64,000 bases of DNA, from positions 186,001-250,000 of the forward strand of contig JADFZL010000006.1 of NCBI GenBank assembly GCA_015232575.1, given 5' to 3'. This document shows, one piece after another, positions 36,883 to 44,365 of this stretch (the first letter of the stretch is position 1; each line of letters starts with the position of its first letter). This DNA is from Candidatus Rifleibacteriota bacterium. Its GTDB lineage: Bacteria > Muiribacteriota > Ozemobacteria > Ozemobacterales > Ozemobacteraceae. Made by a program: the position numbers and the translations under genes. The notes beneath the pieces were generated by a model. It did not search any database, was not told the origin of the DNA, and saw only the letters and a list, made by a program, of their open reading frames with translations.

Positions 36883-37123
36883 GATTTTCCCGTCGCAATT
36901 GCTGGAGAGTCGGATACCTCTGCTTCTGACCCACGAAGAGTTCCAGTCCCAGGACAGCCAGAAGGGCAATGATTTTGCGAATTCCGATTTCGTTGATATT
37001 GCCAGTCTCGATTCCGGAAATCGTTGCGCGACTCATGCCAAGAATCCGCCCGAGTTCATCCTGGGTCATTCGCGTCTTCTTCCGGGCAGTTCGAATAGCT
37101 ATTCCTATCTCACTCAAGTTCAT
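36863..37123 (-). CDS. hipB: HipB-like XRE-family antitoxin and autorepressor
   Basis: An 86-residue protein with an XRE helix-turn-helix: IRTARKKTRMTQDELGRILGMSRATISGIETG (about 10-41). It would bind HipA and repress the operon. Two operator-like palindromes flank its promoter (37124-37139 and 37161-37182). No SD precedes the ATG, and the -10 lies about seven bases before it, so the message may be leaderless. It overlaps hipA by 20 bases. Confidence 0.9.
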   Translation of the reverse strand: MNLSEIGIAIRTARKKTRMTQDELGRILGMSRATISGIETGNINEIGIRKIIALLAVLGLELFVGQKQRYPTLQQLRRENHEKKQR

Positions 37124-37139
37124 GTATTATATATAATGC
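37124..37139. promoter_or_regulatory. hipBA operator-like palindrome O2
   Basis: GTATTATATATAATGC, an imperfect copy (one mismatch) of GCATTAT-N2-ATAATGC. It abuts the hipB start codon and contains the -10 box. Confidence 0.65.
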
Positions 37140-37158
37140 GTTTTTGGCTAAATGTCAA
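37130..37158 (-). promoter_or_regulatory. hipBA promoter
   Basis: On the minus strand TTGACA (37158-37153) is followed after 17 bases by TATATA (37135-37130). The -10 ends seven bases before the hipB ATG. The -10 lies inside O2 and the -35 starts just downstream of O1. Confidence 0.65.
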
Positions 37159-37160
37159 TA

Positions 37161-37182
37161 ATTGCATTATTTATAATGCAAT
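37161..37182. promoter_or_regulatory. hipBA operator-like palindrome O1
   Basis: A perfect 22-base palindrome, ATTGCATTAT-TT-ATAATGCAAT. Its centre is 40 bases (about four helical turns) from that of O2, as expected for cooperative binding of a dimeric XRE repressor. Confidence 0.75.
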
Positions 37183-37388
37183 TATTCCAGCAAACGCATA
37201 TTCTATTGTTACTATTTCAACCTTTTAAAATAAGTTGTTAAGGGCCACGAACTTCCAATGTTACCGGCTCCCTCAATAAATAACTTGTGGAATATTCTCC
37301 ATCTGATTTTATACGAAAGAGCTTGTTGCGTAATTAACGAATGCTTTGCCAGCTATTTTCATATTCAACAGGCTCCAATACCTTGTTA

Positions 37389-38324
37389 TTAAAATCTTTT
37401 TTTGTAGGAATGGCAATAAGGTTTCTTGCCGGTATGTTCGTAATACTGCTGGTGATAATCTTCTGCTTTCCAGAATTTATCGGCTTTTTTAAGGATTGTG
37501 ACTGGTTTGAATCCGTTCTGTTCAAGAAGTTTGATCAGCTTCTCTGAGATAACCTGCTGTTTTTCGTTCAGAAAAAAGATTGCTGACTTGTACTGGTTTC
37601 CAAGATCTGGTCCCTGACCGTCGATTTGTGTCGGATCATGTATTTCAAAGAAAAGGCGTGCAAGTTTTTCAAAATCTGTTTTTGAAGGATCGAAAATAAC
37701 TTCAGTTGTTTCAATGTGTCCGGTTTGACCGCTGCAAACCTCTTTATAAGTTGGATTCTGAGAATGTCCGCCCATGTACCCGACATTTGTCGCAAGAACT
37801 CCATTCTCTTTCAGAAAGTAGTGTTCAACGCCCCAGAAGCAGCCACCGGCAAAATATGCTGTTTCGGTTTTTTCTTTGTTTGAAACTGGAGAAAAGTTCA
37901 AGGAAATTGAATTAACGCAATGTCGTACATTTTTTTCAGTCATTCTTTCGCCCGTAAATACATGTCCAAGGTGGGCTTTGCATGAAGAACAGACAATCTC
38001 AGTGCGCGAGCCGTCGGCATCAGGAATTCTTGTAATGGCTCCCGGGATTTCATCATCGAAACTCGGCCATCCACAGCCCGATTCGAACTTGTCTTCCGAA
38101 TTGTACAATGGAGAATTACAACGTTTACAGATATAAACACCTGATTCCACGTGTTTATAGTATTTTCCAGAAAAAGGTGCTTCGGTTCCCTTATTGACAA
38201 TAACTCTCTCTTCGTCCGCGGTGAGTTTGTTAAATTCCATACTAGTTTTTTCTCCATAAACCATGCTTAATACCAGAAAGAATATAAAAAAAACGACTTC
38301 TCTGAAAGGAACGTCTTTTGCCAA
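37389..38324 (-). CDS. msrBA: Secreted methionine sulfoxide reductase MsrB-MsrA fusion
   Basis: A 311-residue fusion in the order MsrB then MsrA. A hydrophobic N-terminal segment (about 7-23) looks like a signal peptide or anchor. The MsrB part has zinc pairs C66/C69 (CKRC) and C112/C115 (CSSC), the GCGWPSF motif and active-site C136 (RHCVNS). The MsrA part begins near 155 with active-site C162 (GGCFWGVE). Together they repair both stereoisomers of methionine sulfoxide in exported proteins. Translation appears to start at TTG 38324, with GGAGG nine bases upstream. It stands alone. Confidence 0.92.
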   Translation of the reverse strand: MAKDVPFREVVFFIFFLVLSMVYGEKTSMEFNKLTADEERVIVNKGTEAPFSGKYYKHVESGVYICKRCNSPLYNSEDKFESGCGWPSFDDEIPGAITRIPDADGSRTEIVCSSCKAHLGHVFTGERMTEKNVRHCVNSISLNFSPVSNKEKTETAYFAGGCFWGVEHYFLKENGVLATNVGYMGGHSQNPTYKEVCSGQTGHIETTEVIFDPSKTDFEKLARLFFEIHDPTQIDGQGPDLGNQYKSAIFFLNEKQQVISEKLIKLLEQNGFKPVTILKKADKFWKAEDYHQQYYEHTGKKPYCHSYKKRF

Positions 38325-38410
38325 AGATAATTACCTCCAATAAGCAATTCTATTACAAACCACAGACAAAAAAATCTGCTTCGCTGCTTAGCACAACAAA
38401 ATTTAATTAA

Positions 38411-38524
38411 AGGGTCATTTTATTCTGTCATTTCGACCGAAGGGAGAAATCTTGCATTGCGGAAATCTCTCACCTTCGTTCGAGATGACAGCCCACCCAA
38501 AAGTTAACATGCTTATTTGTCCCA
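38411..38524 (+). repeat. Palindromic GGGGTCA element, full copy
   Basis: AGGGTCATTTTATTCTGTCA, then TTTCGACCGAAGGGAGAAAT, then CTCTCACCTTCGTTCGAGAT and GACAGCCC, ending TTATTTGTCCCA. It aligns end to end with 5069-5181; the outer ends have drifted to GGGTCA and TGTCCC. Confidence 0.8.
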
Positions 38525-38768
38525 TTATTTAAGAGTTTGCGTCCTTAGGTTGTTCAGAAATTTTGCCATTTTTGACTGGGCGGGATGATAGCCCCTGAAT
38601 TATTCACTCTTTCATTCTACACTCTATCGAAATGAAAAACAAGCCAAGTAATCTTCCCCAAAAAATAGTTGTCAGTATCAAACAACAAAAGATTTCAGAG
38701 AAATTAAAGCAACTTTCGCATCTTTTGAACTGGGCAAAAGGGCAAAAGAACAAGGAAAAAATAACAGG

Positions 38769-38797
38769 TTGACAAAACATTCGTTTTAACATATATT
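38769..38797 (+). promoter_or_regulatory. feo operon promoter
   Basis: A perfect -35 TTGACA (38769-38774), a 17-base spacer and TATATT (38792-38797). It lies 40 bases before the DtxR-FeoA start codon. Confidence 0.75.
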
Positions 38798-38798
38798 T

Positions 38799-38817
38799 TT
38801 AGGTAAGACTAAACTTT
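38799..38817 (+). promoter_or_regulatory. DtxR/IdeR-type iron box
   Basis: TTAGGTAAGACTAAACTTT matches the DtxR/IdeR consensus TTAGGTTAGCCTAACCTAA at 14 of 19 positions. It lies two bases after the -10 box, over the transcription start, so binding would block transcription of the operon whose first gene is itself a DtxR-family regulator. Confidence 0.65.
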
Positions 38818-38836
38818 TTTTAATGCGGGGTAAAAT

Positions 38837-39598
38837 ATGGTATATAGCGAAACATTGACAGCCAGTCTGGAAGACTATCTCGAAACGATATTCCACATCA
38901 TTGCTCAAAGACAGGCAGTCAAACCCAAAGACATCGCCAAACACATGAAGGTTGCCAATTCATCGGTTACCGGCGCCCTTCGATCGCTTTCAGACCGTGG
39001 ATTAATCAACTATGCTCCATACGATATTATTACCTTGACCGTTTCTGGAACTGACATGGCAAAAGATGTCATAAGAAGACATGAAACTCTTCGAGATTTT
39101 TTTGTCAAAGTGCTCGCCCTTCCTGAAAAAGAAGGCGATGAAGCTGCCTGCCTGATGGAACATTCCATTCCAAGGCTGGTTCTGGAGCGATTTATTCAAT
39201 TTGCCGAGTTCATTGACGTCTGCCCCAAAGGTGGTTCGAAGTGGATCACAGGATTCAGTCACAACTGCGATCATGCTGGCGCAAAAGACAATTGCGAACA
39301 ATGCATAACCCAGACGCTTGAGGAGCTCAAAAAGCAAAAGCTGCAGAAAAAGCAGGAATTACTTCCAAAATTGCCTCTAAAAGACATGAAACCAGGCCAG
39401 CGCGGAATTATAACAAAAAAAATGAACAAGGGACAAACAGGCAGGCGATTGGTAGAAATGGGGATAGTAACAGGTTCAATTGTTGAAATGGAACGAATTG
39501 CACCAATGGGTGACCCGATCGAAATCAAAATCAAAGGATATCATCTATCCCTTAGGAAAGAAGAGGCGGAAGAAATCCAGGTTGAATTGATAAAATAG
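38837..39598 (+). CDS. DtxR-family iron regulator with C-terminal FeoA domain
   Basis: A 253-residue protein. The N-terminal part is a DtxR-type winged helix (SLEDYLETIFHIIAQRQAVKPKDIAKHMKVANSSVTGALRSL) followed by the dimerisation region with DEAACLMEHSIP (metal-site residues E and H). A cysteine-bearing segment (CDHAGAKDNCEQC, about 141-154) precedes a FeoA/SH3-like domain (about 177-253: PGQRGIITKKMNKGQTGRRLVEMGIVTGSIVEM). It probably senses Fe(II) or Mn(II) and represses feo; a matching box lies at its promoter. GGGG lies six bases before the ATG. First gene of a four-gene feo operon. Confidence 0.9.
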   Translation: MVYSETLTASLEDYLETIFHIIAQRQAVKPKDIAKHMKVANSSVTGALRSLSDRGLINYAPYDIITLTVSGTDMAKDVIRRHETLRDFFVKVLALPEKEGDEAACLMEHSIPRLVLERFIQFAEFIDVCPKGGSKWITGFSHNCDHAGAKDNCEQCITQTLEELKKQKLQKKQELLPKLPLKDMKPGQRGIITKKMNKGQTGRRLVEMGIVTGSIVEMERIAPMGDPIEIKIKGYHLSLRKEEAEEIQVELIK

Positions 39599-39617
39599 AA
39601 TTATAGGAGGTTTAAAA

Positions 39618-39833
39618 ATGCCATTAACAGTTGTGGAAGCTGGGAAGAAAGTCAGAATAATTTCTGTTATGGGTAATCATGGTATTCAGGGGCGTCTTGC
39701 TGCAATGGGAATGATTCCCGGAACAGAAATTGAAGTGTTGCGAAAAACAAATCACGGCCCGCTGATTATTGATGTCAAAGGCAGCAGGCTTATGCTTGGC
39801 CATTCTACAGCTCTTTCCGTAATGGTGTCCTGA
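39618..39833 (+). CDS. feoA: Ferrous iron transport protein FeoA
   Basis: A 71-residue SH3-like protein with the FeoA pattern (AGKKVRIISVMGNHGIQGRLAAMGMIPGTEIEVL, then PLIIDVKGSRLMLGHSTA). FeoA is a small cytoplasmic partner of FeoB. It has a perfect AGGAGG seven bases upstream. It lies 19 bases after the regulator and 88 before feoB. Confidence 0.93.
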   Translation: MPLTVVEAGKKVRIISVMGNHGIQGRLAAMGMIPGTEIEVLRKTNHGPLIIDVKGSRLMLGHSTALSVMVS

Positions 39834-39921
39834 TTTTTTTTTGGAATAAAGTTTCGTTATGCCTAAATTTTTACGCTTAAACGAATTTATTATGTAATAC
39901 CTAAAAGGAGTTTTATTTGTA

Positions 39922-42453
39922 ATGAGTAAAAAACTTGTAGTTGCACTGGCAGGAAACCCAAATTCCGGGAAAACCACTATTTTTAACAATTTGACAGGAT
40001 CCCGGCAACACGTAGGAAACTATCCTGGTGTTACTGTTGAACGGAAAGAAGGGATTCGCCATTACAACAATATCGAAATGCAAATCATTGATCTTCCAGG
40101 AACTTACAGCCTGACGGCCTACTCCGCGGAAGAAGTGGTTACAAGGAACTTCATACTTGATGAAAAACCCGATGTAATAGTCAACATAATTGATTCGTCA
40201 AATCTAGAGAGAAATCTTTACCTGACTGTTCAGCTTATGGAACTTGGAACTCCGCTTGTATTGGCTTTCAACATGAGCGATGAAGCAAAAGATCGCGGCT
40301 ACGAGTTTGATTATGAGAAACTCTCACAAAAATTCAACGCGCCAATTGTTCCAACAATAGGAAGCAAAGGCTGGAATATGGATGAACTCCTTGCTGCAGC
40401 AGTCCGTAAAGCAGCTGAAGGAAAAAATTCCAGGCAAACCAGCCCAGTAATTCATTATGGTAAAGAAATTGAAGAAGAGGTATCCCGGATTGAAACGCTG
40501 GTCAAAAACTTCATGCCCCTCAATTCACTCAGTGATTCCCGCTGGATAACAATAAAGCTTCTCGAACACGACATGGATGTAATGGCAAAAATCAATTCGC
40601 CTGAACTGCTTGATGAAGTAAAAAAATGCGCATTTTGCCTTGAACAGTGCCTGAATGAGCCTCCTGAAACTGCCTTTGCAGGCGTTAGATATGCCTTCAT
40701 CAACGCAGCCTGCCGCGAATCGGTCCGTTCAACAATTGAAATACGTCACACAATTTCTGACCGTATTGATTCAATTCTTACACATCGTATCCTCGGACTG
40801 CCAATCTTTCTCGGAATGATGTACATTGTTTTTCAGCTAACATTCACTCTGGGTGAACCACCCATGGGCTGGATCGAAAGCGGCTTCACCTGGCTTGGGA
40901 CTTCTATTAATACATTCTGGCCGAGAGGATCAACGAGCGATCTCAGGGCACTTCTTACTGAAGGAATTATCGGAGGAGTGGGCGGTGTAATCGTCTTTCT
41001 TCCAAACATTCTCCTTCTTTTTCTTGCAATAGCAATTCTGGAAGATTCCGGTTATATGGCGAGGGCAGCCTTCATAATGGACCGCATGATGCATCAAATT
41101 GGACTTCACGGAAAAAGCTTCATTCCGATGCTGCTGGGATTCGGCTGTTCAGTTCCTGCAATAATGGCAACCAGAACTCTTGATAATCTCCAAGATCGCC
41201 TGACCACAATGGTAGTTCTGCCATTGATAAGTTGTGGAGCAAGATTTCCAATCTATGCGCTAATAATTCCAGCGTTCTTTCCTCCCGCCTGGCAAGGTTA
41301 TATACTCTTCTCAATATATCTCACAGGAATCATCCTGGCGATTGTAGCAGCCAAGCTTCTAAGATCAACTGTCTTTAAAGGTGATCCGGTAACTTTTGTA
41401 ATGGAACTCCCTCCATATCGAATGCCTACTGCCAGAAACGTAATAATACACATGTGGGAAAGAAGCTGGCTCTATCTTCAAAAAGCGGGCACCGTCATTC
41501 TTGGAATCTCCATTCTTTTATGGACTATGAGCAACTATCCCCACAAAATCAATTTTGACATAAATTACGAGGCTGAATTGGAAGCATCTCGAAGAGCATT
41601 TATAAATGAATGCAGCATGCTGAACACCAAATTGGGGCTACCTTCAGAATCGAATCTCCTTGTTCAGGCCTTACAGCTTGATATTGACATGAATTCTGCT
41701 CAGAATAAATTTCGCAGACACGAACCGGGATTTTCTAATGCTGAGAGAGAAAGAAATCTTGCCATAGTTGAGCTACAGAAAAAACCTTACGGAAAAAACC
41801 TCTCTGCTTTTCTTGATATGCGAGAAAAAATAACTTCAATCAGAACTTCTTTTCTGAAAAGCACTTCAGATAAACAATTAAACGAAAGTCAAACTGGATA
41901 TTCAACAATGATAAGAAATCGAGACACTCAGATGAAAACTCTCCGGAATGCTGACCCTGAAGTATTTGAAACTGCACTCGTCTTTCTCGACCAGATTGAA
42001 CCAGCTTTTCAAATAAAAGTAGCAGGACTTGAAGCCTCAAAAAGGTCCGAAAAAATAAGTTTCTCACTTGCTGGAAGGCTTGGACATGCAATGGAACCTC
42101 TCCTGCAACCGCTGGGTTTCGACTGGAAAATCGGAACAGCTCTCATAGGAGCATTAGCTGCCAAGGAAGTTTTTGTCGCACAACTGGGAATAGTATATTC
42201 ACTGGGAGAATCGGACGAATCGACTGAATCTCTTAGAACGCAGCTCCAGAAAAACTATTCGCCTCTAGCCGGATTTTGCATCATGCTTTTTTGCCTTATA
42301 AGCACTCCATGCGCTGCAACAATAGCCGTTACAAAACGTGAAAGCAACTCCTGGAAAATCGCTTTCCTCCAGATGGGTGGGCTCACATTGCTTGCTTATG
42401 TAATCACTCTGTTTGTTTACCAGACAGGAAGTTTTTTTAAAATTGGAATCTGA
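39922..42453 (+). CDS. feoB: Ferrous iron transporter FeoB
   Basis: An 843-residue Fe(II) permease. The N-terminal G domain shows G1 GNPNSGKTT (11-19), GNYPGVTVE, DLPGTYSL (G3) and an NMSDEA segment in place of the usual NxxD. The membrane part has the Gate motifs around MLLGFGCSVPAIMATRTL and CAATIAVTKRESNSWK. It is longer than E. coli FeoB (773). The extra length sits between WTMSNYP (about 534) and SLAGRLGHAMEP (about 715), where about 175 mostly helical, charged residues replace a much shorter loop. AGGAG lies eleven bases before the ATG. Confidence 0.95.
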   Translation: MSKKLVVALAGNPNSGKTTIFNNLTGSRQHVGNYPGVTVERKEGIRHYNNIEMQIIDLPGTYSLTAYSAEEVVTRNFILDEKPDVIVNIIDSSNLERNLYLTVQLMELGTPLVLAFNMSDEAKDRGYEFDYEKLSQKFNAPIVPTIGSKGWNMDELLAAAVRKAAEGKNSRQTSPVIHYGKEIEEEVSRIETLVKNFMPLNSLSDSRWITIKLLEHDMDVMAKINSPELLDEVKKCAFCLEQCLNEPPETAFAGVRYAFINAACRESVRSTIEIRHTISDRIDSILTHRILGLPIFLGMMYIVFQLTFTLGEPPMGWIESGFTWLGTSINTFWPRGSTSDLRALLTEGIIGGVGGVIVFLPNILLLFLAIAILEDSGYMARAAFIMDRMMHQIGLHGKSFIPMLLGFGCSVPAIMATRTLDNLQDRLTTMVVLPLISCGARFPIYALIIPAFFPPAWQGYILFSIYLTGIILAIVAAKLLRSTVFKGDPVTFVMELPPYRMPTARNVIIHMWERSWLYLQKAGTVILGISILLWTMSNYPHKINFDINYEAELEASRRAFINECSMLNTKLGLPSESNLLVQALQLDIDMNSAQNKFRRHEPGFSNAERERNLAIVELQKKPYGKNLSAFLDMREKITSIRTSFLKSTSDKQLNESQTGYSTMIRNRDTQMKTLRNADPEVFETALVFLDQIEPAFQIKVAGLEASKRSEKISFSLAGRLGHAMEPLLQPLGFDWKIGTALIGALAAKEVFVAQLGIVYSLGESDESTESLRTQLQKNYSPLAGFCIMLFCLISTPCAATIAVTKRESNSWKIAFLQMGGLTLLAYVITLFVYQTGSFFKIGI

Positions 42454-42468
42454 AAAGGAGAAATCATT

Positions 42469-42684
42469 ATGCTGGAAGCCATAATTGTATGGGGAATTTT
42501 CATGTGGGTATTCACGCTGTTTGTAAGATCTTTACTGCGAATCATTAATGGCCAGGGGAAAGGCTGCGGACACTGCAACTCAGGATGTTCGGTGAAATAC
42601 AGGTGTCACAGTTTTGTAAATCCACATGCCGGAAAAGCAAAGAAAGATCCTCTCTCAGCTCCTTCTTATACCAATCAAAATTAA
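42469..42684 (+). CDS. FeoB-associated Cys-rich membrane protein
   Basis: A 71-residue protein with one N-terminal membrane helix (IIVWGIFMWVFTLFVRSLL) and a cytoplasmic CGHCNSGCSVKYRC cluster. Such small Cys-rich proteins often end feo operons. The role is probably in Fe(II) handling at FeoB. AGGAG lies eight bases upstream, and the gene follows feoB by 15 bases. Confidence 0.85.
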   Translation: MLEAIIVWGIFMWVFTLFVRSLLRIINGQGKGCGHCNSGCSVKYRCHSFVNPHAGKAKKDPLSAPSYTNQN

Positions 42685-42699
42685 TTTGTAAACCTGCCC

Positions 42700-42720
42700 G
42701 GGCTTGATAAATCAAGCCCC
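42700..42720. repeat. GGGCTTGAT-hairpin repeat, copy 2
   Basis: A 21-base palindrome with arms GGGCTTGAT and ATCAAGCCC, one base different from 6546-6566. It lies between the feo operon and the convergent 2H phosphoesterase gene and may also act as a bidirectional terminator. Confidence 0.65.
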
Positions 42721-42741
42721 TGCAACAACAATTTGAGACAA

Positions 42742-43269
42742 TTATTTTAATTCAAACCGTTTCACTATGTCGTGCCTGACAGATGATTGCTGAAAGGTAC
42801 TTTTGAAAAGTACAAAGCTATTTACATGCCATGAGGCTTTGAAAGACAAATTAAGCTGATTACCTGCCCGATCTCTGTTTCGTGCGATAGTCAGATGTGG
42901 TTTGAAGCTTTTTTTATCAGCCAAGTCGCTTAAACTTCTGGAAAGATTCTCAGCTAGAAGACTGAGTGTCCCATCAGAATGAACATGAGAAAACAAAATT
43001 CCCGGTCGCTTATTATCGGGAAAATATCCAATATCTTTCAGTTCAAGATCAAACGAAGAAAACACGGCTGCTGCAGAATTTCCGGCGTCAAGAACTCTGT
43101 TGAGCTGCGCCTCTGGCACTTCACCCATGAAAGCCAGCGTAATATGTAGCTGATGTGGGCTAACAGGGCGCCACAGAGAGCCAAAACTCTTCGAAATTGC
43201 TGAAAATTCCTTTTTTACATCGTCGGGGGTTTCTACCGCAAAAAATAGTCTCAGAGATTCAGTATTCAT
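42742..43269 (-). CDS. thpR: RNA 2',3'-cyclic phosphodiesterase (2H family)
   Basis: A 175-residue 2H phosphoesterase with both HxT motifs: HITLAFMG and HLTIAR. ThpR/LigT proteins open 2',3'-cyclic phosphate ends of RNA. ATG 43269 gives the family-like start NTESLRLFFAVETP; the frame continues to 43302, but that extension is not conserved. It overlaps the upstream metallopeptidase gene by eleven bases. Confidence 0.85.
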   Translation of the reverse strand: MNTESLRLFFAVETPDDVKKEFSAISKSFGSLWRPVSPHQLHITLAFMGEVPEAQLNRVLDAGNSAAAVFSSFDLELKDIGYFPDNKRPGILFSHVHSDGTLSLLAENLSRSLSDLADKKSFKPHLTIARNRDRAGNQLNLSFKASWHVNSFVLFKSTFQQSSVRHDIVKRFELK

Positions 43270-44221
43270 GATTTTCGAGAACGTATTTTCTAATAAATTC
43301 ATATCTGGCAGGCTGAGTCTGTTTCATTTTTGAACCCTTCTGCCAGTAAATTCTTACTGATTCTGCCATGTCTTCGAGATATTCACTGTTACCATAAGAT
43401 GTAACAGAAGGCGGAGTCGCTTTGGTTCCATTCGGCCAGAACTGATTTTTCCAGGCTTGAGCAACTGCCGGGTTACTGCTTTGAAAACAGTGTACCATTT
43501 CATGAACAAGAGTACCCTGAAAAGTTCCGTCAAAGCAGGCACTGTTCATTACATGCACAGTCGGAGTACCCATCTTCACATATCCAAGAACAGATGCTCT
43601 CTTATACATCGAATCGCGCTGAATATTCTTTGTACAATTTCCGAATGACGCCGGCAAAGTTGAAAATACTTTTATCGCTTCTTCGAGTTGCCGCTTTGAC
43701 CAGGATGCACCGTCTCCGTCCATGGCTCGGATTCCGAATCTGTTGTACATATCAGATTTCAAACGCACTATCTCTGCATAATTTGAACCCGAAACCGTTG
43801 TTGAGGTTGTGGTTGTTCCAGTCACTGCTGTTCCAGTGCTGTTTCCTGTTGCAATGCCTGTTGTAACTCCTGTTGAGACAGGCTTTCTTGTTATTATATT
43901 TATTCCAAGATTTTGAAGGAGACGCCTGAGATATATCCAGACAAGTTTTACGTTTCTTTTGACTGTTCTGTAGCCCTGATAAACTGCATCTTCAGTCTGA
44001 AACTTAATTTCTCCATCTTTTTCAAGGTCGATCTCAGCTGATTCAGTAGAAGTCAACACCCAGAAATTCGGATTCAGCTTAATCGAAAGATTTTCATCGT
44101 AAGGTATAACACGGGGCGGCTCATTTTTCTTCGGTTTGTCTGCAGCAATTACATCACTTACCTGAAAAAGAAGCAATATCAGCACAAAAATTATTCTGAC
44201 AGTTTTCATAAAGTTTGCCAT
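43259..44221 (-). CDS. Secreted zinc metallopeptidase-like protein (HEMVH)
   Basis: A 320-residue protein with a signal peptide (about 1-27) and a threonine/glycine-rich linker (about 116-145). The zinc motif is HEMVH (240-244), with candidate third ligands in EYLEDMAESVRIYW downstream. This is the gluzincin/zincin arrangement, but I do not recognise a named family. GGGG lies six bases before the start ATG. It precedes thpR with an 11-base overlap and follows, on the same strand, a larger metallopeptidase gene with a terminator in between. Confidence 0.72.
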   Translation of the reverse strand: MANFMKTVRIIFVLILLLFQVSDVIAADKPKKNEPPRVIPYDENLSIKLNPNFWVLTSTESAEIDLEKDGEIKFQTEDAVYQGYRTVKRNVKLVWIYLRRLLQNLGINIITRKPVSTGVTTGIATGNSTGTAVTGTTTTSTTVSGSNYAEIVRLKSDMYNRFGIRAMDGDGASWSKRQLEEAIKVFSTLPASFGNCTKNIQRDSMYKRASVLGYVKMGTPTVHVMNSACFDGTFQGTLVHEMVHCFQSSNPAVAQAWKNQFWPNGTKATPPSVTSYGNSEYLEDMAESVRIYWQKGSKMKQTQPARYEFIRKYVLENHEY

Positions 44222-44299
44222 AATGTTCCCCCGATAATATGAACAACAAGTTTAACCGTTATCATTCATTTTAACCGAAAAATGAAAAAAAAGTAAGTC

Positions 44300-44349
44300 T
44301 TTTTAAAAATCGCCGGTCTGAAGCGTTATAACTGCCTCAGACCGGCGAT
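44300..44349 (-). terminator. Rho-independent terminator of the large metallopeptidase gene
   Basis: A perfect 13-base-pair stem (44309-44321 with 44337-44349; core CGCCGGTCTGA / TCAGACCGGCG) and a 15-base loop. On the minus strand it is followed by TTTTTAAAAAG. It starts 16 bases after the stop codon. Confidence 0.85.
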
Positions 44350-44365
44350 ACGGGGAACTTAACGA

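Larger units (their letters stand above)
38325..38836. other. Intergenic region with repeat, promoter and iron box
   Basis: These 512 bases separate msrBA from the feo operon. They hold one full palindromic element (38411-38524), the feo promoter (38769-38797) and a DtxR-type box (38799-38817). A 46-codon frame from ATG 38632 has no SD and no recognisable family, and I do not call it. Confidence 0.5.

Noticed and set aside
38632..38772. 46-codon Lys-rich plus-strand gene
   Set aside because: No SD; its end overlaps the feo promoter; no recognisable family.
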